Assembly (NCBI GenBank): GCA_000497835.1
Contig: KI547168.1
Span: 73,689 to 110,072 of the forward strand
Origin: a gamma proteobacterium L18
GTDB taxonomy: Bacteria > Pseudomonadota > Gammaproteobacteria > Pseudomonadales > Pseudomonadaceae
Direction of reading: 5' to 3'
DNA length: 36,384 nucleotides
The position numbers and the translations under genes were made by a program. Positions 1 through 6,237 of the stretch are shown piece by piece. The notes under the pieces are model-generated. The model saw nothing but the letters and a program-made list of their open reading frames with translations, did not search any database and was not told where the DNA came from. How positions within the stretch are numbered: the first letter of the stretch is position 1; each line of letters begins with the position of its first letter.

Positions 1-145
1 GATCTCGGCCACACCAACACCCCCGAGCCATGCACCCCCGCCTCACTCCGCCCCCCCCAGCAAAATGTTGTAACCGCCAGGAATTACATCTCTACCCACA
101 CTATGGGACACTGCAAAACCTCGACACCCCTCACCGAGCACCCTC

Positions 146-778
146 ATGGAAGAAAACCGCCGCCCCATCAAGACCCGCTCCGCGGGCTGGGCCAAGCGCA
201 TCACCGACCACCTGGTCACCCGCAACATCTCCCCCAACCAGATCTCCGTCGCCAGCATCGGCTTTGCGTTGTTCGGCGCCGTGGCGCTCAACGTCAGCAC
301 CGGTGTCGTCGGCTCGCTGCTGTGCATCCTGGGCATCCAGCTGCGCTTGTTGTGCAACCTGTTCGACGGCATGGTCGCCATCGAAGGCGGCAAGAAGTCC
401 GACGTTGGCATGCTCTACAACGAATTCCCCGACCGTATCGCCGACAGCCTGCTGATCGCCGGCCTGGGCTATGCCATCGGCCAGCCCGAACTGGGCTGGT
501 GCGCTGCATTGCTGGCTGCGCTCACCGCCTACGTGCGGGTGTTCGGCGGTTCGCTGGGGCTGGCGCAAAGCTTTCGCGGGCCCATGGCCAAGCAGCACCG
601 CATGGCGGTGATGACCGGCGGGCTGGTGCTGAACGTGCTGGAGTCGCTGACCCTGGGCAGCTTCTACGTGTTGTCGCTGACCTTGTGGGCCATCGCCGTG
701 GGCTCGGCGCTCACCTGCGTCACGCGCACCCAAGGCATCGCGGGTCAATTGAAGGGGGCGACTCATGTGGATCAGTAA
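146..778 (+). CDS. CDP-alcohol phosphatidyltransferase family protein, variant active site
   Basis: Predicted inner-membrane enzyme of 210 residues that would transfer a phosphatidyl group from CDP-diacylglycerol to an alcohol acceptor; the acceptor is unknown. Several hydrophobic segments are visible. The family signature D-x2-D-G-x2-A-R-x8-G-x3-D-x3-D can be laid exactly over residues 71-96, but three positions differ: N71 for the first Asp, I79 for the Arg and N92 for the third Asp, while D74, G75, A78, G88 and D96 are kept. From memory, a bacterial subfamily with NE..DR in place of the usual Asp pair exists, so this is probably a natural variant rather than a dead enzyme. The stop codon lies inside the next gene (14 bp overlap), so the trio is likely co-translated. 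The E. coli ynbA-ynbB pair (CDP-alcohol transferase plus CdsA-like protein) is a similar arrangement. The start has only a weak ribosome binding site. Confidence 0.85.
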   Translation: MEENRRPIKTRSAGWAKRITDHLVTRNISPNQISVASIGFALFGAVALNVSTGVVGSLLCILGIQLRLLCNLFDGMVAIEGGKKSDVGMLYNEFPDRIADSLLIAGLGYAIGQPELGWCAALLAALTAYVRVFGGSLGLAQSFRGPMAKQHRMAVMTGGLVLNVLESLTLGSFYVLSLTLWAIAVGSALTCVTRTQGIAGQLKGATHVDQ

Positions 779-1364
779 GCTGCTGATCGGTTTCCTGCGC
801 CTGCTGATCGGCGCCAGTGCCCGTTGGGAAAGCCCGCCGGACCTCAGCCGTCAGCGCATCTATTACGCCAACCACACCAGCCACATGGACACCCTGGCGA
901 TCATGGCGGCCCTGCCAGCTGAGGCGCGGGTCAACGTCAAACCGGTGGCGGCAGCCGATTACTGGGGCAAGACGCCGTTTCGTTCGTACATCGCCCTCAA
1001 GGGGTTGAACGCAGTATTGATCGAACGCAATGCAGCCTCGGGCGCAAACGTTCTGGAACCGATTTTCGAGGTAGTGCAGGCCGGCCACTCGATCATCATC
1101 TTCCCCGAAGGCACGCGCTCGGCCCAGCCCTTGCCGGGCGAGTTCAAGTCGGGGTTGTACCGCTTGAGCGAACGCTTCCCCGACGTCGACCTGGTGCCCA
1201 TCTACCTGGAAAACCTGCACCGTGCCATGCCCAAGGGCAAGCACGTGCCGCTGCCTATCCTGTGCACCATCCGCATCGGTGACCCGCTGCCGCGCATCGA
1301 CGGCGAAGACAAACCGACGTTCCTGGCCCGTGCCCGGGAAGCCATCGTGAGGCTGGCGCAATGA
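765..1364 (+). CDS. 1-acyl-sn-glycerol-3-phosphate acyltransferase (PlsC family)
   Basis: Probable membrane-bound acyltransferase of 199 residues that makes phosphatidic acid by acylating lysophosphatidic acid. The catalytic HX4D motif is at H37-D42 (NHTSHMD) and the glycerophosphate-binding motif FPEGTRS is at residues 113-119. An N-terminal hydrophobic segment precedes them. The ATG is preceded by AAGGGGG at suitable spacing. The gene overlaps its upstream neighbour by 14 bp and its downstream neighbour by the ATGA quartet. Its place between a CDP-alcohol transferase and a CdsA homologue suggests a self-contained path: lysophosphatidate, phosphatidate, CDP-diacylglycerol, phospholipid. It is shorter than E. 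coli PlsC (about 245 residues) but has both key motifs. It is probably an accessory copy, since pseudomonads usually have several PlsC homologues. Confidence 0.9.
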   Translation: MWISKLLIGFLRLLIGASARWESPPDLSRQRIYYANHTSHMDTLAIMAALPAEARVNVKPVAAADYWGKTPFRSYIALKGLNAVLIERNAASGANVLEPIFEVVQAGHSIIIFPEGTRSAQPLPGEFKSGLYRLSERFPDVDLVPIYLENLHRAMPKGKHVPLPILCTIRIGDPLPRIDGEDKPTFLARAREAIVRLAQ

Positions 1365-2305
1365 CCCTTCAAGACAAGTTCATGTGGTTCTTCGCCGCCA
1401 TCGCCGGCCTGTTGGTGATTGCCTCGGCCATTGGCTGGGTGCTGGCGCGCCGCGTTACCTCCGAAGGTGGCAAGGCGACCATCGACAACCTCAACCAGCG
1501 CGTCAACGCCTGGTGGGGCATGGTGGTGGTGTTCTTCGTGTCGTATCAGCTGGGTGGCAACGCCACGGTGGTGCTGTTCGCCTTCATCTCGCTGTTCGCC
1601 CTGCGCGAATTCATCACCCTGACGCCCACGCGGCGGGGCGACCATAACGCACTGTTCGCAGCGTTTTTCATCCTGATACCGCTGCAATACATCCTGATCG
1701 GTACCCACTGGTATTCGATGTTCACCCTGCTGGTGCCGGTATACGCCTTCCTGCTGTTGCCAGCCATCGCCGTGCTGAGCCAGGACACCGAAGCCTTCAT
1801 GGAACGCATCGCAAAAATCCAGTGGGGCGTGATGATCTGCGTCTACTGCATCAGCCACGCGCCGGCGCTGCTGTTGCTGGACCTGAAGGGCTTTGAGGGG
1901 CAAAACGCGCTGCTGCTGTTCTACCTGATGTTCGTGGTGCAGATCAGTGACGTGCTGCAGTACGTATTCGGCAAGCTGTTCGGCAAGCGCAAGGTGGCAC
2001 CGCTGGTCAGCCCCTCGAAAACCGTGGAAGGGCTGGTTGGCGGTGGACTGGCCGCGACACTGGTGGGCGGGTGCATGTTCTGGATGACGCCGTTCAACTT
2101 TTGGCAGTCGCTACTGATGTCGTTGGTGATCGTGGTGATGGGCTTTGTCGGCGGGCTGGTGATGTCGGCGATCAAGCGCAGCCTCAGCGCCAAGGACTGG
2201 GGCACCATGATCAAGGGGCACGGCGGCATGCTCGATCGCATGGATTCGGTGTGCTTTGCCGCGCCGATCTTCTTCCACCTGACGCGTTACTGTTTCTCGG
2301 CCTGA
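1361..2305 (+). CDS. Phosphatidate cytidylyltransferase (CdsA/YnbB-like)
   Basis: Integral membrane enzyme of 314 residues expected to form CDP-diacylglycerol from phosphatidic acid and CTP. The C-terminal third carries the complete family signature: S-A-I-K-R, then K-D, then the block KGHGGMLDRMDS. Multiple hydrophobic segments are evident along the length. The start codon overlaps the stop of the PlsC gene (ATGA), so the two are translationally coupled. The housekeeping cdsA of pseudomonads normally sits with dxr and outer-membrane assembly genes. This copy is therefore more likely an accessory paralogue like E. coli YnbB, supplying the CDP-alcohol transferase two genes upstream; that part is inference. 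The gene is followed directly by an inverted repeat that may end the transcript. Confidence 0.9.
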   Translation: MTLQDKFMWFFAAIAGLLVIASAIGWVLARRVTSEGGKATIDNLNQRVNAWWGMVVVFFVSYQLGGNATVVLFAFISLFALREFITLTPTRRGDHNALFAAFFILIPLQYILIGTHWYSMFTLLVPVYAFLLLPAIAVLSQDTEAFMERIAKIQWGVMICVYCISHAPALLLLDLKGFEGQNALLLFYLMFVVQISDVLQYVFGKLFGKRKVAPLVSPSKTVEGLVGGGLAATLVGGCMFWMTPFNFWQSLLMSLVIVVMGFVGGLVMSAIKRSLSAKDWGTMIKGHGGMLDRMDSVCFAAPIFFHLTRYCFSA

Positions 2306-2318
2306 ACCCCACCGTAGC

Positions 2319-2378
2319 CATCGCGACCAAGGTCGGCTCCTACGCCGTACGTGGTAGGAGCCGGCCTTGGCCGCGATG
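2319..2378. repeat. REP-type inverted repeat downstream of the cdsA-like gene
   Basis: Two 25-bp arms (2319-2343 and 2354-2378) pair with two mismatches, both tolerable as G-U pairs in RNA, around a 10-base loop. The element lies 13 bp after the CdsA-like stop, between convergent genes. It may act as a transcription end or mRNA stabiliser. There is no T-tract. Confidence 0.8.
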
Positions 2379-2409
2379 CAGGCAACACGGTCTCAAGGCG
2401 GTACCCAGG

Positions 2410-2649
2410 TCAGATAATCGAACCCGGCACGCTGGCCTTGATGTGATGGCGGCCATCCACCGCCCCTGCCACAGTCAGGGCGTCGGCCTCGGCTTCAGTG
2501 ATGGGCACGCGATGGCCGTTGAGTTCGGCAATCGACATGCGCAGTTGGTCGTCAGTGCTGATACGGATATCGGCCGCAGCGCCTTCGCAGCGCATGTCCT
2601 GCTCGACCAGTATGCAGCGTTTGGTCTGGGTATTGATTTCCACGGGCAT
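2410..2649 (-). CDS. DUF3203 family small protein
   Basis: Small soluble protein of 79 residues with no signal peptide or membrane segment. The C-terminal half has the block ITEAEADALTVAGAVDGR, which I recognise from the Pseudomonas DUF3203 family; no function is established. The chosen ATG at 2649 is preceded by GGAGAGGAG at good spacing. A longer reading from 2706 would add 19 residues but lacks that site. The gene is convergent with the cdsA-like gene and stands alone, with a REP element on each side. Confidence 0.75.
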   Translation of the reverse strand: MPVEINTQTKRCILVEQDMRCEGAAADIRISTDDQLRMSIAELNGHRVPITEAEADALTVAGAVDGRHHIKASVPGSII

Positions 2650-2826
2650 GACTCCTCTCCCTTGCAGGGACTGTGCAGTGTTAGACAACAGCCGTGCGCT
2701 GCGCACCCGCCCAACTGATCAACGGTGCTTCAGAGCCCTCGCGATACTCCAGAGGCAGTCTTGCGGCAGCGACGAGCTTGGCGCTGACGCGTGGAGCTTT
2801 GCTCCCACAGTGTACGCCTCGCCCCT

Positions 2827-2914
2827 GTAGCAGCTGCCGAAGGCTGCGTCACAGGCGGCGCGGTGGGTCAGCCAGTGCGCGGCGCCTGTGACGCGACCTG
2901 ACGGCCGCTGCTAC
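2827..2914. repeat. REP-type inverted repeat (gtagcagc family)
   Basis: Arms of about 31 bp start with gtagcagc at 2827 and end with its complement at 2914. Both contain the inner block gcgtcacaggcg. They flank a loop of about 25 bases. The element lies in the 590-bp gap between the DUF3203 gene and the leftward membrane-protein operon. A related element begins just after the last gene of the window. Confidence 0.75.
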
Positions 2915-2985
2915 AGGTTGCCCAGCACCCTAGAATCTCCCACAGTGTGTATGCCACGAGACAGTTGCTGCCAACAGGTTGCGCG

Positions 2986-3054
2986 TATAGCCAAAGGCTT
3001 ACACGCATTGCCAGCAATCACCTCTGTTGCATTCCCCCCCTACCGGCATAATCT
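2986..3054 (+). promoter_or_regulatory. Candidate promoter and GacA-type upstream site for the GGA-rich small RNA
   Basis: A sigma70-like promoter is visible: TTGCAT at 3027-3032 and TAATCT at 3049-3054, 16 bp apart (overlapping CATAAT at 3047-3052). About 60 bp before the expected start lies CTTACA at 2998-3003. This is a perfect right half of the known rsm upstream activating sequence TGTAAG-N6-CTTACA. The left half is degenerate (TATAGC, 3 of 6). Pseudomonas rsm genes are known to have this element upstream of their promoters, but the match here is partial. Confidence 0.4.
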
Positions 3055-3059
3055 AGCCC

Positions 3060-3170
3060 TACAGATGAAGCACAGGCAGTGCTTCAGTCACGGAAGACAG
3101 GCCAGCACGGACGCGCTCTGACAGGATGTTGGAAGGCCATCAAAGAACCCGCTTCGGCGGGTTTTTTATT
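3060..3170 (+). ncRNA. Candidate Rsm-type (RsmX-like) regulatory small RNA
   Basis: An unannotated stretch of about 110 nt runs from a promoter-like sequence to a textbook terminator and contains four GGA motifs (at 3092, 3109, 3124 and 3131). The first sits in a hexaloop ACGGAA closed by GTC/GAC (3087-3098). The second is an ACGGAC loop closed by GC pairs, and the third is ACA-GGA-TGT. A 7-bp hairpin (3067-3085, loop AGGCA) stands at the 5' end. Multiple GGA-bearing hairpin loops plus a UUCG terminator are the hallmark of the RNAs that sequester RsmA/RsmE (CsrA) proteins in the Gac/Rsm cascade. No convincing protein is encoded. It could also be another class of sRNA; assignment as RsmX specifically is inference. 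Confidence 0.55.
3146..3170 (+). terminator. Rho-independent terminator of the small RNA
   Basis: A perfect 7-bp stem AACCCGC/GCGGGTT with a TTCG tetraloop (3146-3163) is followed by a T-rich tail to 3170. Read from the other strand it also gives a stem followed by TTCTTT. It may therefore double as the end of the leftward operon whose last stop is at 3240. Confidence 0.85.
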
Positions 3171-3239
3171 GTCTGGGCGAAAGCGTGTCCCGGCCGGCCA
3201 GCGCCGCCTAAGGCAGCGGATGCGTAAAACGCAGGTGCC

Positions 3240-3563
3240 TCACCGCTTGAAGGGGAACAAGCGGCGCTTTTGCGTACCCGGTAGGCAGCTTCCCTGGAAA
3301 AATATACTGATAAAGGCAATCCCCTTGATTAATTCATTGGATTGCAGGCATTCCCAAGGTGCATTGAAGAACAGGGGGGTGCCGGTATTTGATATTTTTA
3401 ACTGCGATGCACCCCATATCAGCATGACGGCAAAGCAGAGGATAAAGGCTTTCATCGTCAGCTTCGGACCGGAAAAGAAGTCTCCTACTGCACGGCAAAC
3501 TGAGTAGCCCGCCACTGAAGCCAGAAGAAAGCGGCAGGTGTCGAAGTAATCGTTCACTGTCAT
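3240..3563 (-). CDS. Small membrane protein, paralogue 3 of a tandem triplet (candidate immunity protein)
   Basis: Protein of 107 residues with three hydrophobic segments (about 12-30, 37-55 and 77-93) and a basic tail. I do not recognise a named family. It aligns along its length with the two genes just upstream in the operon. Shared features are CR near residue 24, SGP before the second membrane segment, WGASQL followed by two residues and SN, and a final block N-E-x-I-K-G-I-A-F-I-S-I-F-F-Q. It is the last gene of a four-gene leftward operon headed by a DUF4225-type protein, 13 bp after its neighbour. The ATG at 3563 has no close Shine-Dalgarno; GAAGGAAG lies about 19 bases upstream. Part of the gene is only about 38 percent GC, far below the flanks. 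A role as a membrane immunity protein is inferred from context only. Confidence 0.7.
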   Translation of the reverse strand: MTVNDYFDTCRFLLASVAGYSVCRAVGDFFSGPKLTMKAFILCFAVMLIWGASQLKISNTGTPLFFNAPWECLQSNELIKGIAFISIFFQGSCLPGTQKRRLFPFKR

Positions 3564-3576
3564 CGCATCGGCCGGT

Positions 3577-3909
3577 TTACGGCTTCCTTCGCCAGGAAAA
3601 CCAGCTATTCATTCTCTCATCGCGGGGAAAGCTGGCAGCCTGAACGAACACGCTTACAAACGCGATCCACTGCACAGCTTCGTTATCTTTCAGCAGATCG
3701 ATGGGCGTGTGGGAAAATAAATGAGATCCGTCGTTGGATATGCTGAGCTGTGAAGCACACCAGAGTGTCGAGAAGATCAAGTGGACCCACGCCCATTTTC
3801 GATGTTTCGAGTGCCCCGATATCTGTTCGGCCATGAGCCGGAATGCGAGCAGTATGCAACTTGAGCCCATTAGGTAAAGCGCGGCAACTAGAGGCGGGCT
3901 ATTGATCAC
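3577..3909 (-). CDS. Small membrane protein, paralogue 2 of a tandem triplet (candidate immunity protein)
   Basis: Protein of 110 residues with the same layout as its neighbours: three hydrophobic segments separated by short loops. It has WCASQLSISND after the second segment and NEAVQWIAFVSVFVQ as the third. It is the most divergent of the three at the N terminus: SGH replaces SGP, and a basic stretch HSKHRKW precedes segment two. The start is a GTG at 3909 that overlaps the end of the upstream paralogue by 11 bp, pointing to coupled translation. No known family was recognised. Tandem divergent copies next to a putative toxin are typical of immunity genes, but that function is inferred. Confidence 0.7.
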   Translation of the reverse strand: MINSPPLVAALYLMGSSCILLAFRLMAEQISGHSKHRKWAWVHLIFSTLWCASQLSISNDGSHLFSHTPIDLLKDNEAVQWIAFVSVFVQAASFPRDERMNSWFSWRRKP

Positions 3910-4225
3910 GAGCGGAGACCTTGCGAGGCATCCTGCTGGACGGAAGGCATGCTGACTGTAGAAAAACGCTCAGAAATCCGATCCACTTGACCGCGTCGTT
4001 GTGTTCCAGGGCAGGGATACGAATGGCAGTAAACAGAACGGTAGCATCGTTGGAAAGGTTCAACTGCGACGCCCCCCAAAGCGCAGTCAAGAAGAAACAC
4101 CCTAGAAACTTTCCCATGTTCAGAGATGGACCTGAGCATCGCTGGGCGAGGGTTCGGCAAACCGCGAAACCGCCAATCGAAACGCCAAGGTATATCACGG
4201 CGACAATGTACCCATGCCAGCCCAT
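3899..4225 (-). CDS. Small membrane protein, paralogue 1 of a tandem triplet (candidate immunity protein)
   Basis: Protein of 108 residues with three predicted membrane segments. It shares with its two downstream neighbours the features CR, SGP, WGASQLNLSND and N-D-A-V-K-W-I-G-F-L-S-V-F-L-Q. The reading frame can begin at a GTG (4228, giving GTGA overlap) or at the ATG one codon later (4225, giving TGATG overlap with the upstream stop). I chose the ATG; a GAGG lies upstream of both. Direct overlap with the stop of the DUF4225-type gene means the two are almost certainly made together, as expected for a toxin and its cognate immunity protein. No database family is known to me. Confidence 0.72.
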   Translation of the reverse strand: MGWHGYIVAVIYLGVSIGGFAVCRTLAQRCSGPSLNMGKFLGCFFLTALWGASQLNLSNDATVLFTAIRIPALEHNDAVKWIGFLSVFLQSACLPSSRMPRKVSARDQ

Positions 4226-4935
4226 CACTGACCCTCGCCTGTGATGGCGTCCAAGGTAATAAACCCCGAAACGGTGTCCAGCATCAGCGAAACGCTGCCT
4301 GCCTTTTCATACCCACGTATGTAGTCGGTTTTCACATAGCGGAAAAGCCGCCAAGCATCCGGTTTGAGCATTAACCTGCCTGCCCCGTATCCAGACATGC
4401 TCATGTCTACTATCCCATAGACAATATTCGCGGTGGTTTTATCTTTACCCATAAAAAATGCCGCTCGTTGATACATCTTTCGTACGGGGCCCTGCGTTTC
4501 CGAGTGGCCCTGTATCAAGTCCCGTCCGTTTTCGTAGACATTGTTAGCGCCATGTAACATCAGCGGGATGCCAAAGGATGGACATAGCCATCCAGCCGAG
4601 CCGTAACAAACTCCGACCCCGGCAGCGATCTGAAATGCCCCAGCCAGGGCGCCAACGCCCTTTGCAGCGATGACCTTCGACTGTGCATACAGATTCTTCT
4701 GCTCATTCTCCAGCACCTTCAACCCCTGCGTCGGCGACAACCTGGCCTCCTTTACCTGTCGAACAATATCGCCCACATACTCGGCAATCTCCCGGTCAAA
4801 CCCTGACCGTACTGTAGTGTCCTTGATGTGTTGCCTGCTCAAGGCGCACGCCTGGCTGGCAAGCAAGCGCCCGGCGTGCGCAAGGTCCAGGCAGTCACAG
4901 GTGGAGCGTTTGTGCGGGTCGATCAAAGGGCGCAT
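4225..4935 (-). CDS. DUF4225-type protein, candidate membrane-acting toxin/effector
   Basis: Protein of 236 residues without a signal peptide. The first 80 residues are mainly polar and helical, with several Cys (C13, C15, C30). Residues about 88-130 form a Gly/Ala-rich hydrophobic stretch that could insert in membranes. It is followed by LMLHGANNVYENGRDL (125-140), which I associate with the DUF4225 family. A second less polar stretch (170-190) follows. DUF4225 proteins are known to me as uncharacterised proteins of Pseudomonas and related bacteria. The toxin reading comes from the glycine-rich membrane stretch, the lack of export signal and the three coupled small membrane proteins downstream. 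No type VI secretion, PAAR or Rhs gene is present in the window. The start has only a weak ribosome binding site (GGGAAC), and the gene is less GC-rich than its flanks, suggesting transfer. Confidence 0.65.
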   Translation of the reverse strand: MRPLIDPHKRSTCDCLDLAHAGRLLASQACALSRQHIKDTTVRSGFDREIAEYVGDIVRQVKEARLSPTQGLKVLENEQKNLYAQSKVIAAKGVGALAGAFQIAAGVGVCYGSAGWLCPSFGIPLMLHGANNVYENGRDLIQGHSETQGPVRKMYQRAAFFMGKDKTTANIVYGIVDMSMSGYGAGRLMLKPDAWRLFRYVKTDYIRGYEKAGSVSLMLDTVSGFITLDAITGEGQ

Positions 4936-5041
4936 GGGCAGGGTTCCCGTCCAGTGGGGTGAACGGGGCAGGTTAGGAATTTATCCAGGGGCGACGAAAC
5001 AGGCCATTTCCGGCGAATGTGTAGGAAATTTCTGAGCGCCC

Positions 5042-5132
5042 GTAGCCGCTGCCGTCAGGCTGCGCTGGCCCTCTGCCTCGCTTTAGATCTCCAGTGTATG
5101 AGCGGGCCAGCGCAGCCTTCGGCAGCGGCTAC
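5042..5132. repeat. REP-type inverted repeat (gtagccgctgcc family), copy 1
   Basis: Arms of 28-29 bp (5042-5070 and 5105-5132) run from gtagccgctgcc to the inner end gctgcgctggcc and are nearly perfect complements. A copy with the same total length of 91 bp and almost the same arms lies at 30510-30600. It fills much of the gap between the divergent DUF4225-type and MgtC-family genes. Confidence 0.85.
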
Positions 5133-5191
5133 ACGGCACTCGCTCAGGCGGCCAGGGTCGAACACTCAATCCCCTCGCAAAGGCCCTCCCC

Positions 5192-5698
5192 ATGAACGCC
5201 TGGTGGCAAGAAGCGCTGAACACCCTGCAAGCTGAATTCGCCGACATCACCGATGCCTCACAACTGACCCGCGTGGCCGTGCGCCTGCTGATGGCCGGGG
5301 TGCTGGGCGGCATTCTGGGGTTTGAGCGTGAGCACCAGGGCAAGGCCGCCGGGGTGCGCACGCACATGCTCGTGTCGCTGGGCGCGGCGCTGTTCATTCT
5401 GGTGCCGCAGATGGCGGGCGCCGACCCGGCGGCGATCAGCCGGGTGGTGCAGGGGCTGGTGGCGGGGATTGGTTTTCTGGGGGCGGGAACGATCCTCAAG
5501 GGGCATGCCCAGGATGCCCATCACGTGAAAGGGCTGACCACCGCGGCGGGGTTGTGGATGACGGCGGCGATTGGCGTGGCGGCAGGGATGGGGCGCGAGG
5601 CCACGGCGGTGCTCAGCACGTTGCTGGCACTGGGGGTGCTGGCGGTGATGCCGATGGTGGTGGGGCGGTTCGAAGACAAGTCACCCCGCGATCAATAG
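5192..5698 (+). CDS. MgtC/SapB family inner-membrane protein
   Basis: Membrane protein of 168 residues with four to five hydrophobic segments. It matches the MgtC/SapB N-terminal domain: GFEREHQGKAAGVRTHMLV (residues 43-61), GFLGAGTILK (94-103) and VKGLTTAAGLW (112-122). Salmonella MgtC supports growth in low magnesium and in macrophages by modulating F-type ATPase. The short single-domain form here lacks the C-terminal soluble domain of true MgtC, so a virulence role cannot be assumed. The ATG is preceded by AAAGG at suitable distance. The gene stands alone between two inverted repeats, and no magnesium-sensing leader was recognised. Confidence 0.88.
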   Translation: MNAWWQEALNTLQAEFADITDASQLTRVAVRLLMAGVLGGILGFEREHQGKAAGVRTHMLVSLGAALFILVPQMAGADPAAISRVVQGLVAGIGFLGAGTILKGHAQDAHHVKGLTTAAGLWMTAAIGVAAGMGREATAVLSTLLALGVLAVMPMVVGRFEDKSPRDQ

Positions 5699-5714
5699 CA
5701 ACACCCTCCATCCT

Positions 5715-5793
5715 TGTGGGACCGGGCGAAGCTCGGGAAGCGGACGACTCAAATACCGTGCTGGCCTCTTCCCGAGCTTCGCCCGGTTCCACA
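5715..5793. repeat. Inverted repeat downstream of the MgtC-family gene
   Basis: Arms of 26 bp (5715-5740 and 5768-5793) share the core gggcgaagctcgggaag and its complement with one or two mismatches. The loop is about 27 bases. The repeat stands 16 bp after the MgtC-family stop, between convergent genes, and can serve as a transcription end for either. Confidence 0.85.
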
Positions 5794-5887
5794 GGGGAGG
5801 GGATATCCGCGAAAAATTCATGACCAGACAGTCACGCTTATTCCCAGCGCATCTATGCTCTTAACGCCCTATCGCGAAAAAATCCGT

Positions 5888-6049
5888 TCACAGCTGCGCC
5901 GGGGGTTCCTGGCTCGGCGGATCGCCCACGGTAGGCGGCACGGTGGGTTTTACCGGCAGCTCGTCCGGGTCCACGTTGGGGTCAGGTGGCGGCAGGGTCG
6001 GGTCGTCGATGTTCGGGTCCGGCGTCTCGGCGGGAATAGGGATATTCAT
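5888..6049 (-). CDS. Short proline-rich protein (53 residues), function unknown
   Basis: A leftward reading frame of 53 residues begins with MNIPIPAETPDPNIDDPTLP. It consists almost entirely of Pro, Asp, Glu, Val and Thr: about one residue in three is Pro, and it is acidic with one Lys. It has no signal peptide, membrane segment or Cys, and would be disordered. The ATG is preceded by GCGAGGAA at good spacing, and the codon third positions are GC-rich like real genes here. I think a similar Pro/Asp-rich short protein occurs near other Pseudomonas genes but cannot name a family. It lies back to back with glgE. Confidence 0.5.
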   Translation of the reverse strand: MNIPIPAETPDPNIDDPTLPPPDPNVDPDELPVKPTVPPTVGDPPSQEPPAQL

Positions 6050-6130
6050 GGGGTTCCTCGCAAGTTTCGGGGACAGTCAAGGATCTGGACAGCAACCTTC
6101 GCTCGATGATTCCCGAGCGTCATTGCCGAT

Positions 6131-6157
6131 GAACTTTCAAGACCCCCATGGCTCGGA
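6131..6157 (+). promoter_or_regulatory. Candidate AlgU (sigma-22) promoter for the glgE-treS-glgB operon
   Basis: GAACTT at 6131-6136 is followed after exactly 16 bp by TCGGA at 6153-6157. The known AlgU/RpoE consensus is GAACTT-N16/17-TCTGA, so only one base differs. The expected start near 6163-6165 would give a leader of about 75 nt before glgE. AlgU control would agree with the known osmotic-stress role of trehalose genes in pseudomonads. A second GAACTT at 6156 has no matching -10. Confidence 0.6.
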
Positions 6158-6237
6158 ACTTAAGGCAGGCGTCGGCACCCTCGTGTCGGCGCGACAGGTA
6201 ATGGATGAGCGTCCTTGGGGCGTGAAGGAGATGCTCG

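Noticed and set aside
2827..2914. Possible CRISPR-like or tandem repeat because of several palindromes in the window.
   Set aside because: The palindromes are single dispersed units with different loops and no regular spacers, as in REP elements.
3079..3507. A 142-codon rightward frame across the small RNA and the first membrane-protein gene.
   Set aside because: It runs through the rho-independent terminator and antisense to a gene that has clear paralogues, so it is very unlikely to be translated.
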